From assembly GCA_040386355.1 (NCBI GenBank), contig JAZKFP010000059.1:1-14385 (forward strand): a DNA stretch of 14,385 nt. Reading direction: 5' to 3'. Positions within the stretch are counted from its first letter, which is position 1. Every line of letters begins with the position of its first letter. This stretch comes from JAZKFP01 sp040386355. Lineage in GTDB: Bacteria; Pseudomonadota; Gammaproteobacteria; Pseudomonadales; UBA6940. Made by a program: the position numbers and the translations under genes. The notes under the pieces were generated by a model that saw nothing but the letters and a program-made list of their open reading frames with translations, had not been told where the DNA came from and did not search any database. Positions 1-8,322 of this stretch are shown piece after piece.

Positions 1-1595
1 TAAAAAACTAAATTGATCCTTGGGAGATAATTTATTAAAAATGTTTTTTATGATTGCATTTTTTTCTGAATTGTGAAAAATATCAAATGGTGATTCTTTA
101 TAGTTTCTAGTACTAAATACAGGTGATATTTGTTCTGAGGTTAAATCTTTTAATAAAATTTCAATTGCAAAATTATTTTTTAATCTGATTGCTAAATCCA
201 GAGCAGTTTCAGCACGAGCTTCAGAGGGTTGTAGCAAATTAAGTTTTTGCTGTGTAGAAAATCGGTTTAGCAGCGCTTCTAAAAGTTCGTTGTCTTTATT
301 TTCAATAAACATATCTAGAAGAGTTGGTTTTTCTCTTTCCACAGTGCTAAAAGAATCCAGTATTTTTTCTGATGATGAATTTTCTATGATAAATTTGACT
401 ATCAAGTGATTTTTGCTTTTCAGCGCACTTTTTAAATAGGCTTGAATGACATCATTTTTTGCAGTTAAGATAAATTGCTTACATTCTTCAAATGCATGAG
501 TCATAAATAGATTAAATATTTTTTGATCGTTTGTGTAAAATGTTAAATCCAAGACATTTTTGTATTCATTATTTAGAATTTGAAATAAAATTTCTTTTTC
601 ATCGCGTGAAGTATTTTTCAGTATAAATTCAATTACCTTTTCTTCTGACACTGATAAGGCAGTGTCAAGCGGATTTTTTCCAGGTATCATATCAGATGAT
701 AACATTACAATTCTAGTTTCTTGATTGCATTCATTCAACATTAAATCCATTATTTTTATATTTCCATAACCAGCTGCAATATTAAAAGCAGTATACCCAT
801 CATCATCTTTTGCAAAAATTAGAAATTCCTTGTCTGAATCGGAAATTGATTTGAGTAAGAAGTTGAATATTTTTTCATTTTCTTCGTACGCTGCACAATG
901 AAAAATTGTAGAACCTTCACTATCCTTGGCACGTATTAAATAGGTTTTATTTTCATCACTCAGATGCTCCAATAGATGCTCCAAAATAATTTTTACTATT
1001 TCGATATCATCTTTGCGTATCGCACTATGCAGCACAGTTTCTCTATTTTCGTCGCGGGATAAAAGCCAGGTTTCTGTAAATAGATTTTCTTGATTAAGTA
1101 GGATTTTAATTATTTCAATGTTTCCACTGTTCAAAGCTTCATGAAAAATAGTGCGGGTCATCACTGCATTAAACCAAGTAAATTTAATTTTATCACTGGA
1201 CTTATTGATTAGAGTTTCAACTAATTGAGCATTTCCACTCAATACAGCAAGAAGCAGTATGGTTTCTCCAGTTGGAGAAGTAGAAATTAGTAAATCTCTT
1301 TTTACATCAGAGTTAACGCTTTCTAAAATAAAATCAACAATTTCTGAATGTTTATGCTTAATTGCAAGTTGGAGTGCGTTGTATCCATTTCGATTCAATA
1401 ATAAAGGTGAAGCCTTATTATTTAACAACTCTTTCGTTATATTCACTTCTCCATGTCCGATCGATTTTTGCAATAGCTTGTTTTTTTTCTCAGAAGACAT
1501 TAAAGGAATTATTTTTTGAAAAATCTGATCTTTTTCTGGATGAAAAAAAAGTGAAGATACACTCATTCTGTCGGATAATTTATAATTAGGATCTT
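1..1595 (-). CDS. Ankyrin-repeat protein, C-terminal portion (partial at both ends; probably the same gene as 1606-3178)
   Basis: One minus-strand frame is free of stop codons from the assembly gap to position 1 (531 codons), so neither its true start nor its stop is in view. The translation is an ankyrin solenoid with at least eight recognisable repeats, at about 1395-1321 (GYNALQLAIKHKHSEIVDFI), 1272-1201 (GETILLLAVLSGNAQLVETL), 1158-1093 (TIFHEALNSGNIEIIKILL), 1047-982 (ETVLHSAIRKDDIEIVKIIL), 918-853, 801-736 (GYTAFNIAAGYGNIKIMDLM), 681-619 and 219-151 (ETALDLAIRLKNNFAIEILL). Ankyrin repeats bind proteins; in intracellular gammaproteobacteria such proteins are often secreted effectors, which is inference here. 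The first ATG (1566) has no Shine-Dalgarno sequence, and the frame stays open for nine codons upstream (DPNYKLSDR) up to the gap, so 1566 is unlikely to be a real start. The region is visibly more AT-rich than the housekeeping genes to its right. Confidence 0.85.
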
Positions 1596-1605
1596 NNNNN
1601 NNNNN
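1596..1605. other. Assembly gap (10 N) inside a coding region
   Basis: Ten unknown bases separate two minus-strand open frames. Read literally, a 10-base gap puts the upstream protein into a frame that stops three codons later (TAA at 1586-1588). Any gap length divisible by three would instead join it to the ankyrin frame. A run of exactly 10 N is often a placeholder for a gap of unknown length, so the apparent stop should not be trusted. Confidence 0.95.
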
Positions 1606-3178
1606 TAATTTCAGTTTGTATCGCATCATTAATGTCAGAGTACATTCCACGACCCCGAATCAAATCAGTTAAGGAAGCGGACGTTTGATCAATCAAATGA
1701 CTAAAACTTGAATGTTCAGATTTTATCCAATCGCTCCGAGCCCCAATTCGCTCTAAACGCTGTTTAAGATCAGGCCTTTCTTCAACCATTTCGGCAGTGT
1801 CTTGTGCTAATTTCACTAGACCTTCATCAAAAGTAGAAGGAGCCCCAGCTAGTTTTTTAATCAATTGAATAAATAAAACTGGACTTGAACCAGGTGCATC
1901 AAGTGACACTACAAATAATTTGTTAATTAACTGCTCATAATTTTCAGGAAGATCTTTGTTAAAAATATCCTCATAAGAGCTGACTATCGGAGGTTTTTCA
2001 GTAGGTTGAAACTTATTAGTGAGTGCTTTAAATTTTTCAATAGATTTTTTATATAATACCGTGCAAGCAGAATTTAAATTAATACTTTCATAATCGTCTG
2101 CCATATGGTCACTTAAAAAATCTGAAGCATCCATATTAAAATATTCAATCGCTGGTAATTTCTTGACGGAATCAAGTGTAATCGCTGTGCCTTTTAATTC
2201 CGAAAGGGCTGTTAGTGTACTTTCTAAATTTTTACACAGTTGCTTGCACTGATTATCAATAGTTTCTTGAACAGCCGCATGGCCCACTTTAGAAAGCTGG
2301 GTAGGTAGGTATGATAATAAATTATGAATAATGGATGCAGGAACATCACCTTGTGGTGATAAAAACGCGTGATCAAGTTTTTGAATTAAATCTCTGGGTA
2401 AAAAAAGAGAAAGTAAAAAAGCTGGAACATGAATATGATTGCCTTGATAAACTAAATCGTAAATTTTATTATCAAACGTGCATTCGTCAATTGCTTGTCT
2501 AAACAGTAAAGAAAACTGTGAAGGCTCATCTAATATTTGAAGCGCGTCACTCAAACTATTGCCCATACCTGCAACACAATATCCATATTTTTCATCGCCT
2601 TGAGGTGGAGGAAATATATTGAGTGCATTGCCTTGTTTTTGCTCGGAGGATGGCGGTAATTTTTGAATGAATTGATCGAAATCCATTAAAAATGTTTTCA
2701 TGGGAAGGGTGTCGTGATGTCTCTGGCAAAATTCTCTTAAATCCCCTCTCGGTTTAGATACTGTGATTGCTTCTTGCGTTAAAGTGGTTTGAGTTAATTT
2801 CTTTAAAACTTCCACTGCATTATCGTATGTCTTTCCGATTTCATGCTTAATGTCTCTAGGCGATAATTCTAACCAATTGGTCGAGCTAGTTTGGCGCTGT
2901 GCGATTTGTTGTTGAAGATGATCAGTATATCGAGTTAAAGATTCTTTAAAGCCCAAAGAAATATCGTTAGGGAGAGTTTCTAAAAGGCTGCGAATTTCCT
3001 TCTCTAATTGGATTGCTGCTTCTTGTGGGGTTTGAATTTTTAATTTGTTGGATGGGGAAGATGACCTCATTGAGTCAGCGTTTGGGGAGCGAGGTACTAC
3101 GGATGAAGGCGTGGATAAAGAGCTGGAGTCGAGTTCCAATTTAGAAGGCGCTAATGAGTTCGGTCTAATCCCCTGCAT
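1606..3178 (-). CDS. N-terminal part of a large ankyrin-repeat protein, function unknown (3' end lost in the assembly gap)
   Basis: There are 524 clear codons from ATG 3178 to the gap. I recognise no catalytic family. Residues 1-50 are rich in Ser, Pro and Asn and look disordered. The rest is mostly helical and soluble, with Glu/Gln/Lys-rich helices at about 52-130 and 300-330, and no signal peptide or membrane segment. A small Cys-centred patch (YGYCVAGMGNSL, Cys201) and a His-rich patch (NHIHVPAF, about 247-254) stand out but do not prove an enzyme. The ATG follows a purine stretch (AGAAGAGAAG) about 5 bases upstream, an acceptable ribosome site. It is transcribed divergently from the oxidase operon across a 422-bp gap. 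A disordered N-terminus followed by ankyrin repeats suits a secreted effector, but no secretion signal can be confirmed by eye. Alternatively it is a separate gene ending near the gap. Confidence 0.75.
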
Positions 3179-3446
3179 AAATACTTCTCTTCTAATATAT
3201 TTTTATAGTTAACCTCCCTGTATTTGGTTAATAAATAGTTCTTAACTATCTAGAACTTGCTGGGTGGATAAAATATATCTTTGATATAGTTTTGTAGGTT
3301 TTATTAAGAATTGTTCAATTATTTTGTTATGAGAAAATGTAAATCCTATTTATGTGGAAGAATATTCCTTTCATAAAATCGAAGCATGTTGTTTAAAGCT
3401 TGCATTTAACTCTGAAGTGTATAACTCAACTTGAAAGTCATATTTT

Positions 3447-3463
3447 ACTGAGAACTGCTCAGT
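3447..3463. promoter_or_regulatory. Perfect 6-bp inverted repeat upstream of cydA (possible operator)
   Basis: ACTGAG (3447-3452) and CTCAGT (3458-3463) are exact reverse complements separated by 5 bases. No T-run follows on either strand, so it is not a typical intrinsic terminator. It lies about 140 bp before cydA and could be a binding site for a dimeric regulator; the regulator is unknown and a chance occurrence is possible. Confidence 0.25.
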
Positions 3464-3557
3464 TTGAAATTTATGTACTATTTTTGAATCAATTGCCCTT
3501 ATAGACTTGCTTTTCAATACGTAAAGAAACATAAGGTAGGTATTGGAAACAAATATT

Positions 3558-3579
3558 AGCTAAGGAGAGCTCCTAACCT
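3558..3579. promoter_or_regulatory. Imperfect inverted repeat in the cydA leader
   Basis: The 10-base arms at 3558-3567 and 3570-3579 match at 8 of 10 positions around a perfect core AGGAG/CTCCT with a 2-base spacer. It lies just before the cydA start. The left arm contains AGGAG, a Shine-Dalgarno-like sequence more than 30 bases from the ATG, so it is too far away to serve it directly. It could be an operator or a leader structure. Confidence 0.25.
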
Positions 3580-3600
3580 ATTTGAGAGATACATATTTTT

Positions 3601-5031
3601 ATGTTCGATCAATTTGACGCACTTGTACTTGCTCGTATTCAATTCGCCTTTACGGTGTCTTTCCACTTTATTTTCCCCGCATTTTCCATTGGTCTTGCAA
3701 GCTATCTTGCAGTGCTTGAAGCCTTGTGGCTTAAAACAAAAAAAGAAGTCTATTTAAATCTATTTAAATATTGGTTAAAAATATTTGCGCTCACATTTGG
3801 CATGGGCGTGGTTTCCGGCATCGTAATGTCTTATCAATTTGGAACCAATTGGTCGGTGTTTTCCGATAAAGTTGGATCAGTCATCGGTCCATTAATGGCG
3901 TATGAAGTCATGACTGCTTTTTTCTTAGAAGCAGGATTTCTTGGCGTTATGTTATTTGGCATGAATCGAGTTGGTGAAAAACTGCATTTTGCAGCAACTT
4001 TATGCGTTGCTGTTGGAACCTTTATTTCTGCATTTTGGATTTTATCGGCGAACAGTTGGATGCATACACCAGCGGGCTTTGCTATTCACCCTAACGGCCA
4101 ATTTATTCCAGATGACTGGATGAAAATTATTTTTAATCCATCATTTCCATACCGTTTATTACACACAATACTTGCAGCGTATCTCACCACTTCATTAATT
4201 GTGGGGGCAGTTGGTGGTTGGCATTTATTAAAAAATAATAAAAATGCAGGCGCTCGAACCATGTTTTCTATGGCGATGGGAATGATCGTGGTTGCAGCAC
4301 CGATTCAAATTTTTATCGGTGATATGCATGGATTAAACACACTTGAACATCAGCCCGCAAAAGTTATGGCGATGGAAGGGCATTATAAAAGTTATCCTGA
4401 AGGTGGCCCACTCATTTTATTTGGAATTCCAGATCAGGAAGCCGGAGAAATACAATATGAAATTTCAATTCCAAAACTATCATCTTTAATTTTAAAACAT
4501 GATTTAAATGCACCATTACATGGTTTAGATACGATTGATCGCAAAGATTGGCCACAAGTGCCAATTGTTTTTTGGTCGTTTCGAATAATGATTGCAATGG
4601 GAATGTTAATGTTAGCGCTTGGAATTATTGGCTTAATAACTCGAATCAAAAATAAATTATACGATTGGAAACCATTACATCGATTTGCGGTATTAATGGG
4701 TCCGTCTGGTTTTATTGCTGTACTTGCGGGTTGGATTACAACGGAAGTGGGAAGGCAACCATTTACCGTTTATGGATTATTGCGGACAGCGGATTCTGTT
4801 TCTCCAATTGATGCGCCAGCGGTAGCAACGTCATTAATTATTTTTATAATTGTTTATTTTATCGTGTTCGGTGCAGGCGTTGGATATATTTTAAAACTTA
4901 TGGCGCATGCCCCGCATCATGGAGAATCTGGTTTACCGGGTCGTGATCCAATACGGGCGGCAGGTATTACTCCGGCTCCTGGCATTATTTCCAAGAACAC
5001 AATTGGTAAGAAGGACAAAAATCATGAGTGA
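3601..5031 (+). CDS. cydA: Cytochrome bd-type quinol oxidase subunit I, cyanide-insensitive (CIO) type
   Basis: This is the catalytic subunit of a membrane terminal oxidase that takes electrons from ubiquinol, reduces O2 to water and contributes to the proton gradient. At 476 aa it fits the CioA subgroup. The haem ligands align with those of E. coli CydA: His22 (FHFIFPAFSIG), His188 (LLHTILAAYLT) and Met330 (FWSFRIM). The proton-path acids Glu102 and Glu110 are present (YEVMTAFFLEAGFLGVM), as are quinol-site Lys254 and Glu259 (QPAKVMAMEGH) and the GRQPF signature at 384-388. The Q-loop between about 250 and 322 is short, unlike the long loop of E. coli CydA, which is why I favour the cyanide-insensitive class (cioA). 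A GAGAG lies about 13 bases before the ATG. The last eight bases overlap cydB. Confidence 0.96.
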   Translation: MFDQFDALVLARIQFAFTVSFHFIFPAFSIGLASYLAVLEALWLKTKKEVYLNLFKYWLKIFALTFGMGVVSGIVMSYQFGTNWSVFSDKVGSVIGPLMAYEVMTAFFLEAGFLGVMLFGMNRVGEKLHFAATLCVAVGTFISAFWILSANSWMHTPAGFAIHPNGQFIPDDWMKIIFNPSFPYRLLHTILAAYLTTSLIVGAVGGWHLLKNNKNAGARTMFSMAMGMIVVAAPIQIFIGDMHGLNTLEHQPAKVMAMEGHYKSYPEGGPLILFGIPDQEAGEIQYEISIPKLSSLILKHDLNAPLHGLDTIDRKDWPQVPIVFWSFRIMIAMGMLMLALGIIGLITRIKNKLYDWKPLHRFAVLMGPSGFIAVLAGWITTEVGRQPFTVYGLLRTADSVSPIDAPAVATSLIIFIIVYFIVFGAGVGYILKLMAHAPHHGESGLPGRDPIRAAGITPAPGIISKNTIGKKDKNHE

Positions 5032-6031
5032 TTTTTTTGACCTACCAACGCTCTGGGCTTTTATTATTGTTTTTGCAATTTTTGCTTATGTAGTAATGGA
5101 TGGATTTGATTTAGGAATAGGAATTTTATTTCCATTATTTACAGTGGGTAAAGAACGTGACAGCGCTATGAATTCGATTGCGCCGTTTTGGGATGGTAAT
5201 GAAACTTGGTTAATTTTAGGCGGCGGCGGATTATTAGCAGCGTTTCCGTTAGCGTATTCCATTATTTTACCAGCGTTATACGCGCCGATTATGGCAATGT
5301 TATTAGCTTTAGTATTTCGTGGCGTTGCATTTGAATTTCGTTGGCGTGATCCTGCACATCGAAAATATTGGGATGTCGCATTTACTTCAGGTTCGATCAT
5401 TGCAACCTTAGCGCAAGGAATTACATTAGGTGCGTTATTGCAAGGAATTAGCGTACAAGGTCGAGAATATTCAGGTGGTTGGTGGGATTGGTTTACACCT
5501 TTCAGTATATTAATTGGAGTAAGTTTAGTAATTGGCTATGCGTTGTTAGGCGCAACCTGGTTAATTATGAAAACTGAAGTGCCCTTTCAAAACCATTGTT
5601 TTAAATTAGCAAAACTATTTGGCGCATTAACCATTATTTGTATGGCCTCAGTAAGCATAGCATCGCCATTCGTAAATGATGCCTATTATAAAAATTGGTT
5701 TTCGATGCCGCAAATATTATTTACAGCACAAGTTCCATTATTAGTAACGATTGCGTCGTTTGCATTTTTCTGGAGTCTTAAAAAACGACGAGAATACCAA
5801 CCATTTTTTATTGCATTAATATTATTTACTTTAGGTTTAATTGGCTTAGGAATTAGTATTTTTCCTTTCGTAGTACCTGGTGCAATCACTATTTGGCAAG
5901 CTGCCGCACCCGACAAAAGTTTAAATTTCATGTTGGTCGGAGCAACCATTTTAATTCCAATTATTTTGTTATATACCGGCTATGCCTACTGGGTATTTCG
6001 GGGTAAAACTGCACACGAGGGTTACCATTGA
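5024..6031 (+). CDS. cydB: Cytochrome bd-type quinol oxidase subunit II (CIO type)
   Basis: This is the structural partner of subunit I in the bd oxidase, an integral membrane protein of 335 aa, the usual CioB length, with eight or nine hydrophobic helices. Hallmarks are the N-terminal helix with YVVMDGFDLGIG (Asp26 and Asp29), the following PFWDGNETWLILGGGG block (about 54-69) and a late FPFVVPGAITIWQAAAP segment. I chose ATG 5024 because AGAAGGA (5009-5014) lies at ideal distance and the protein then begins MSDFFDLPTLW as in the family. The frame is open further upstream to 4907, but that extension only reads cydA in another frame. The start overlaps the cydA stop by 8 bp and the stop overlaps the next small gene by 4 bp, indicating translational coupling. 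Confidence 0.96.
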   Translation: MSDFFDLPTLWAFIIVFAIFAYVVMDGFDLGIGILFPLFTVGKERDSAMNSIAPFWDGNETWLILGGGGLLAAFPLAYSIILPALYAPIMAMLLALVFRGVAFEFRWRDPAHRKYWDVAFTSGSIIATLAQGITLGALLQGISVQGREYSGGWWDWFTPFSILIGVSLVIGYALLGATWLIMKTEVPFQNHCFKLAKLFGALTIICMASVSIASPFVNDAYYKNWFSMPQILFTAQVPLLVTIASFAFFWSLKKRREYQPFFIALILFTLGLIGLGISIFPFVVPGAITIWQAAAPDKSLNFMLVGATILIPIILLYTGYAYWVFRGKTAHEGYH

Positions 6032-6138
6032 AAAATTATCCTACATTAGAAAAATGGTTATGGTTTGTGGGACTTTGGGCGGCAGGAGTTGGTGTCACTA
6101 CGTTAATCGGTTTTATTATTAAAATATGGTTAAGGTAA
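6028..6138 (+). CDS. Small single-TM subunit of the bd oxidase, DUF2474 type
   Basis: A 36-codon gene starts with TTG at 6028, overlapping the cydB stop in a TTGA junction, with GAGG (6017-6020) 7 bases upstream. The product begins MKNYPTLEKWLWFVGLW and has one hydrophobic helix (about residues 11-31) followed by a basic, Trp-containing tail (KIWLR). The pattern of an amphipathic N-terminus, WLWFVGLWAAGV and one helix matches the DUF2474 proteins found directly after cioAB. These are thought to be accessory subunits comparable to CydX/CydH of other bd oxidases. Position, coupling and sequence agree; the assignment rests on resemblance only. Its last 9 bp overlap the 3' end of the convergent gene. 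The TTG start and short length make it easy to miss. Confidence 0.8.
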   Translation: MKNYPTLEKWLWFVGLWAAGVGVTTLIGFIIKIWLR

Positions 6139-6486
6139 ATTTTTAATAAATATTTTTTTACCCTTAGCAATACGATAAGCATCGATTGCTGCAACGACCC
6201 AAATAATTAACACAACCCAGTTTGCAACGCTGACCCAAGGATTAACATTCAAACTCGCTTGAGTAGCAGCATCAGCAATTTGATTTATATCGATAGCTCC
6301 TTGCGAAACGTCCATGTCTCCAATAACTTTTTCTGCCATTTTCATTATATTTTTTATAAGAAATATTAAAAGTGCAGCGGTAACGCCAATCCAGATTAAA
6401 CCGCGTTGATATTTTTTTAACAATAAATGGCCAGTGCCTGGAAAAACAAATAATGATAATAAAGCAGCTTTGGTTGGTTTTTTCAT
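6130..6486 (-). CDS. Small integral membrane protein (TM2/DUF5683-like), function unknown
   Basis: A 118-aa protein with a basic N-terminus (MKKPTKAALLSLFVFPGTGH) and the pattern FPGTGH-LLLKKYQRGLIW, reminiscent of small TM2/DUF5683-like proteins where a Pro-Gly turn joins hydrophobic segments. Hydrophobic stretches lie at about 8-23, 30-46 and 86-103. A polar loop of about 35 residues (47-84) separates the second and third, and the C-terminus is basic. I see no catalytic residues, and family membership is tentative. No good Shine-Dalgarno sequence precedes ATG 6486. The gene lies 81 bp downstream of ybaL on the same strand and could share its transcript. Its stop lies within the coding end of the convergent oxidase small subunit. 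Confidence 0.75.
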   Translation of the reverse strand: MKKPTKAALLSLFVFPGTGHLLLKKYQRGLIWIGVTAALLIFLIKNIMKMAEKVIGDMDVSQGAIDINQIADAATQASLNVNPWVSVANWVVLIIWVVAAIDAYRIAKGKKIFIKNLP

Positions 6487-6567
6487 AGTGAGTTATTTCT
6501 TTAGTTTAATTCATATCTGTTAATAAACATCGAGCATAATTTCACTTGCATTTAAAAAATCTACTTA

Positions 6568-8253
6568 TTAAGTCACGTGTTTAACTAAATGTATGACCAT
6601 TGCATTGGCAAGTTCATTCTCACCTACAAATGCAGTAATATTAGTTTCTTTATTCAATAATTCAGCTTCTTCTAAATTGTGACTTCTTACAATAATGTCT
6701 ATATCTGGATTTAACTGACGAGAAATCTCTGCCATTTGTCGAACTTTTAAAGATTTTGAAGTTGCAATGACTAATGTTTTAGCATTTTTAGCATGAGCCT
6801 GAATTAAAACGAGAGGTTCAGCAGCATCTCCCCAAACCGCATGAATTCCTTCGGCGCGTAAACGTTCAACAAGTTCACGATTTTCTTCTACAACAACAAA
6901 AGGTATTTGTCTCGAAGTGAGAGCATTCGCGATATATTTTCCCACGCTTCCCCACCCGACGATAATGACCTGCTTCGCTAAATATTTCATATCGGTTGTC
7001 ATAGGAAGAGCGGTTAAAGGGTTATTGGTTTGATCCAACCATCGCCTAATTTTTGGTCTCTTTGAAATCCAGTTTTGGATTGGATTAATAAAAGTAAACA
7101 TAATGGGATTTAAGGCAATCGAAATTAATGCTCCTGCTAGAATTAAGTTTTGGCCCTCTTTAGATAACAATCCTAATGACATTCCTAGCGTTGCGAGAAT
7201 AAAAGAAAATTCTCCGATTTGAGCAAGACTGGCTGAAACAGTAAGAGCAGTTTTAATCGGATAACGCAATGTAATAACGAGTAAAAGTGCAGCGATATAT
7301 TTTCCAAATATAATAATCGCAACGGTTGCTAAAACTTGCGTCGGTTGATCAATTAAAATGCTTGGATCAAATAACATTCCGATCGACACAAAAAATAATA
7401 CGGAAAAAGTATCTTGTAGAGGTAATGTTTGTTCCGCGGCACGGTGACTATATTCTGACTCACGCAACACCATACCCGCAAAAAAAGCTCCTAGTGCAAA
7501 TGAAACACCAAATAAAACGGCTGAACCATAAGCAATACTAATCGCGGCAGTTACTACGCATAGCGTAAAAAGTTCGCGAGATCCAGTTTTAGTAACATGC
7601 CAAAGAATCCACGGAAAAAGTCGTCGACCAAAAATAAGCATAAACGCAATAAATCCAATTACCCTAACAAGAGTAATTAATACGGTTGTTACCGTATTTG
7701 CTGACGAATCCGCAGTTTTAATTCCGCCTATTGAAGTTGCGAATATGGGTAGGAGAACAAGCACCAATATCATGGCTAAATCTTCAACTATCAACCATCC
7801 CACTGCAATACGTCCGTTCGGGGTATTTAGTTCGCCACGACTCTCGAGTGCTTTTAATAATACAACGGTACTTGCCACGGAAAGTGATACTCCAAATACG
7901 AGCGCTTCACCGATGGGCCAGTCACATAAAGTAGCTACCCCTGTACCCAGAGCGGTAGCAACAAGCATCTGCACTAATGCTCCAGGTACAGCAATTTTAC
8001 GAACCGCCATTAAATCTTTGATTGAAAAATGCAGACCTACGCCAAACATAAGAAGCATCACGCCAATTTCTGCTAACTGACTGGCAATTTCGATGTCGGC
8101 TACAAAACCTGGTGTAGCTGGTCCAATAATTATTCCAGCAAAAAGGTATCCAACTAACGCTGGTAAACCTAAACGCATTGCAATAAATCCGAAGATTAGT
8201 GCAAGACCAAACCCGGCGGCGAGAATGGTAATTAAACTTACAGCGTGAGGCAT
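6568..8253 (-). CDS. ybaL: YbaL-type CPA2 cation/proton antiporter with RCK_N domain
   Basis: A 561-aa inner-membrane transporter that closely resembles E. coli YbaL (about 558 aa), a KefB/KefC relative predicted to exchange K+ or Na+ for H+. The first 385 residues form the multi-helix exchanger core. It contains LVGYLFAGIIIGPATPGFVAD (about 33-53 in part), LLMFGVGLHFS (67-77), the family acidic pair in GWLIVEDLAMIL (Glu157/Asp158) and SLAQIGEFSFI (342-352). A nucleotide-binding RCK_N (TrkA-N) domain follows, with the Rossmann motif GWGSVG (433-438) and a VVVEENRE strand end around 453-460 suited to binding NAD(H) or another nucleotide. The start at 8253 has AGGGAAAA about 9 bases upstream. 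The transported ion cannot be read from the sequence. It lies 69 bp downstream of uvrD on the same strand. Confidence 0.93.
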   Translation of the reverse strand: MPHAVSLITILAAGFGLALIFGFIAMRLGLPALVGYLFAGIIIGPATPGFVADIEIASQLAEIGVMLLMFGVGLHFSIKDLMAVRKIAVPGALVQMLVATALGTGVATLCDWPIGEALVFGVSLSVASTVVLLKALESRGELNTPNGRIAVGWLIVEDLAMILVLVLLPIFATSIGGIKTADSSANTVTTVLITLVRVIGFIAFMLIFGRRLFPWILWHVTKTGSRELFTLCVVTAAISIAYGSAVLFGVSFALGAFFAGMVLRESEYSHRAAEQTLPLQDTFSVLFFVSIGMLFDPSILIDQPTQVLATVAIIIFGKYIAALLLVITLRYPIKTALTVSASLAQIGEFSFILATLGMSLGLLSKEGQNLILAGALISIALNPIMFTFINPIQNWISKRPKIRRWLDQTNNPLTALPMTTDMKYLAKQVIIVGWGSVGKYIANALTSRQIPFVVVEENRELVERLRAEGIHAVWGDAAEPLVLIQAHAKNAKTLVIATSKSLKVRQMAEISRQLNPDIDIIVRSHNLEEAELLNKETNITAFVGENELANAMVIHLVKHVT

Positions 8254-8322
8254 TAAAGTTTTCCCTAAATATAATAAATTTTAATTTTCTTAATATTTAA
8301 GTAACTGTGCAAAGTAATCAAA

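Larger units (their letters stand above)
3179..3600. other. Divergent intergenic region between the ankyrin gene and cydA
   Basis: This 422-bp AT-rich stretch contains no credible gene on either strand. It must hold the promoters of both divergent genes, but I see no clear -35/-10 pair for either. It contains two short inverted repeats, listed separately. Candidate boxes upstream of cydA, such as TTGCTT at 3507, lack a good -10 at proper spacing. Confidence 0.6.

Noticed and set aside
1259..1589. Two overlapping plus-strand open frames (86 and 75 codons)
   Set aside because: They lie antisense within the ankyrin repeats, have no ribosome sites, and encode no recognisable protein; the minus-strand repeats explain this DNA.
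1586..1595. Stop codon ending the upstream protein with Arg-Ser just past the N-run
   Set aside because: It depends on the gap being exactly 10 bases. The ankyrin frame is open right up to the gap, so the stop is probably an artefact of placeholder length.
4907..5023. A 39-residue N-terminal extension of cydB
   Set aside because: It only re-reads the 3' end of cydA in another frame. The ATG at 5024 has a good ribosome site and gives the family-typical N-terminus.
7326..8080. Several plus-strand open frames opposite ybaL
   Set aside because: They are shadows of a well-conserved minus-strand gene and have no plausible products.
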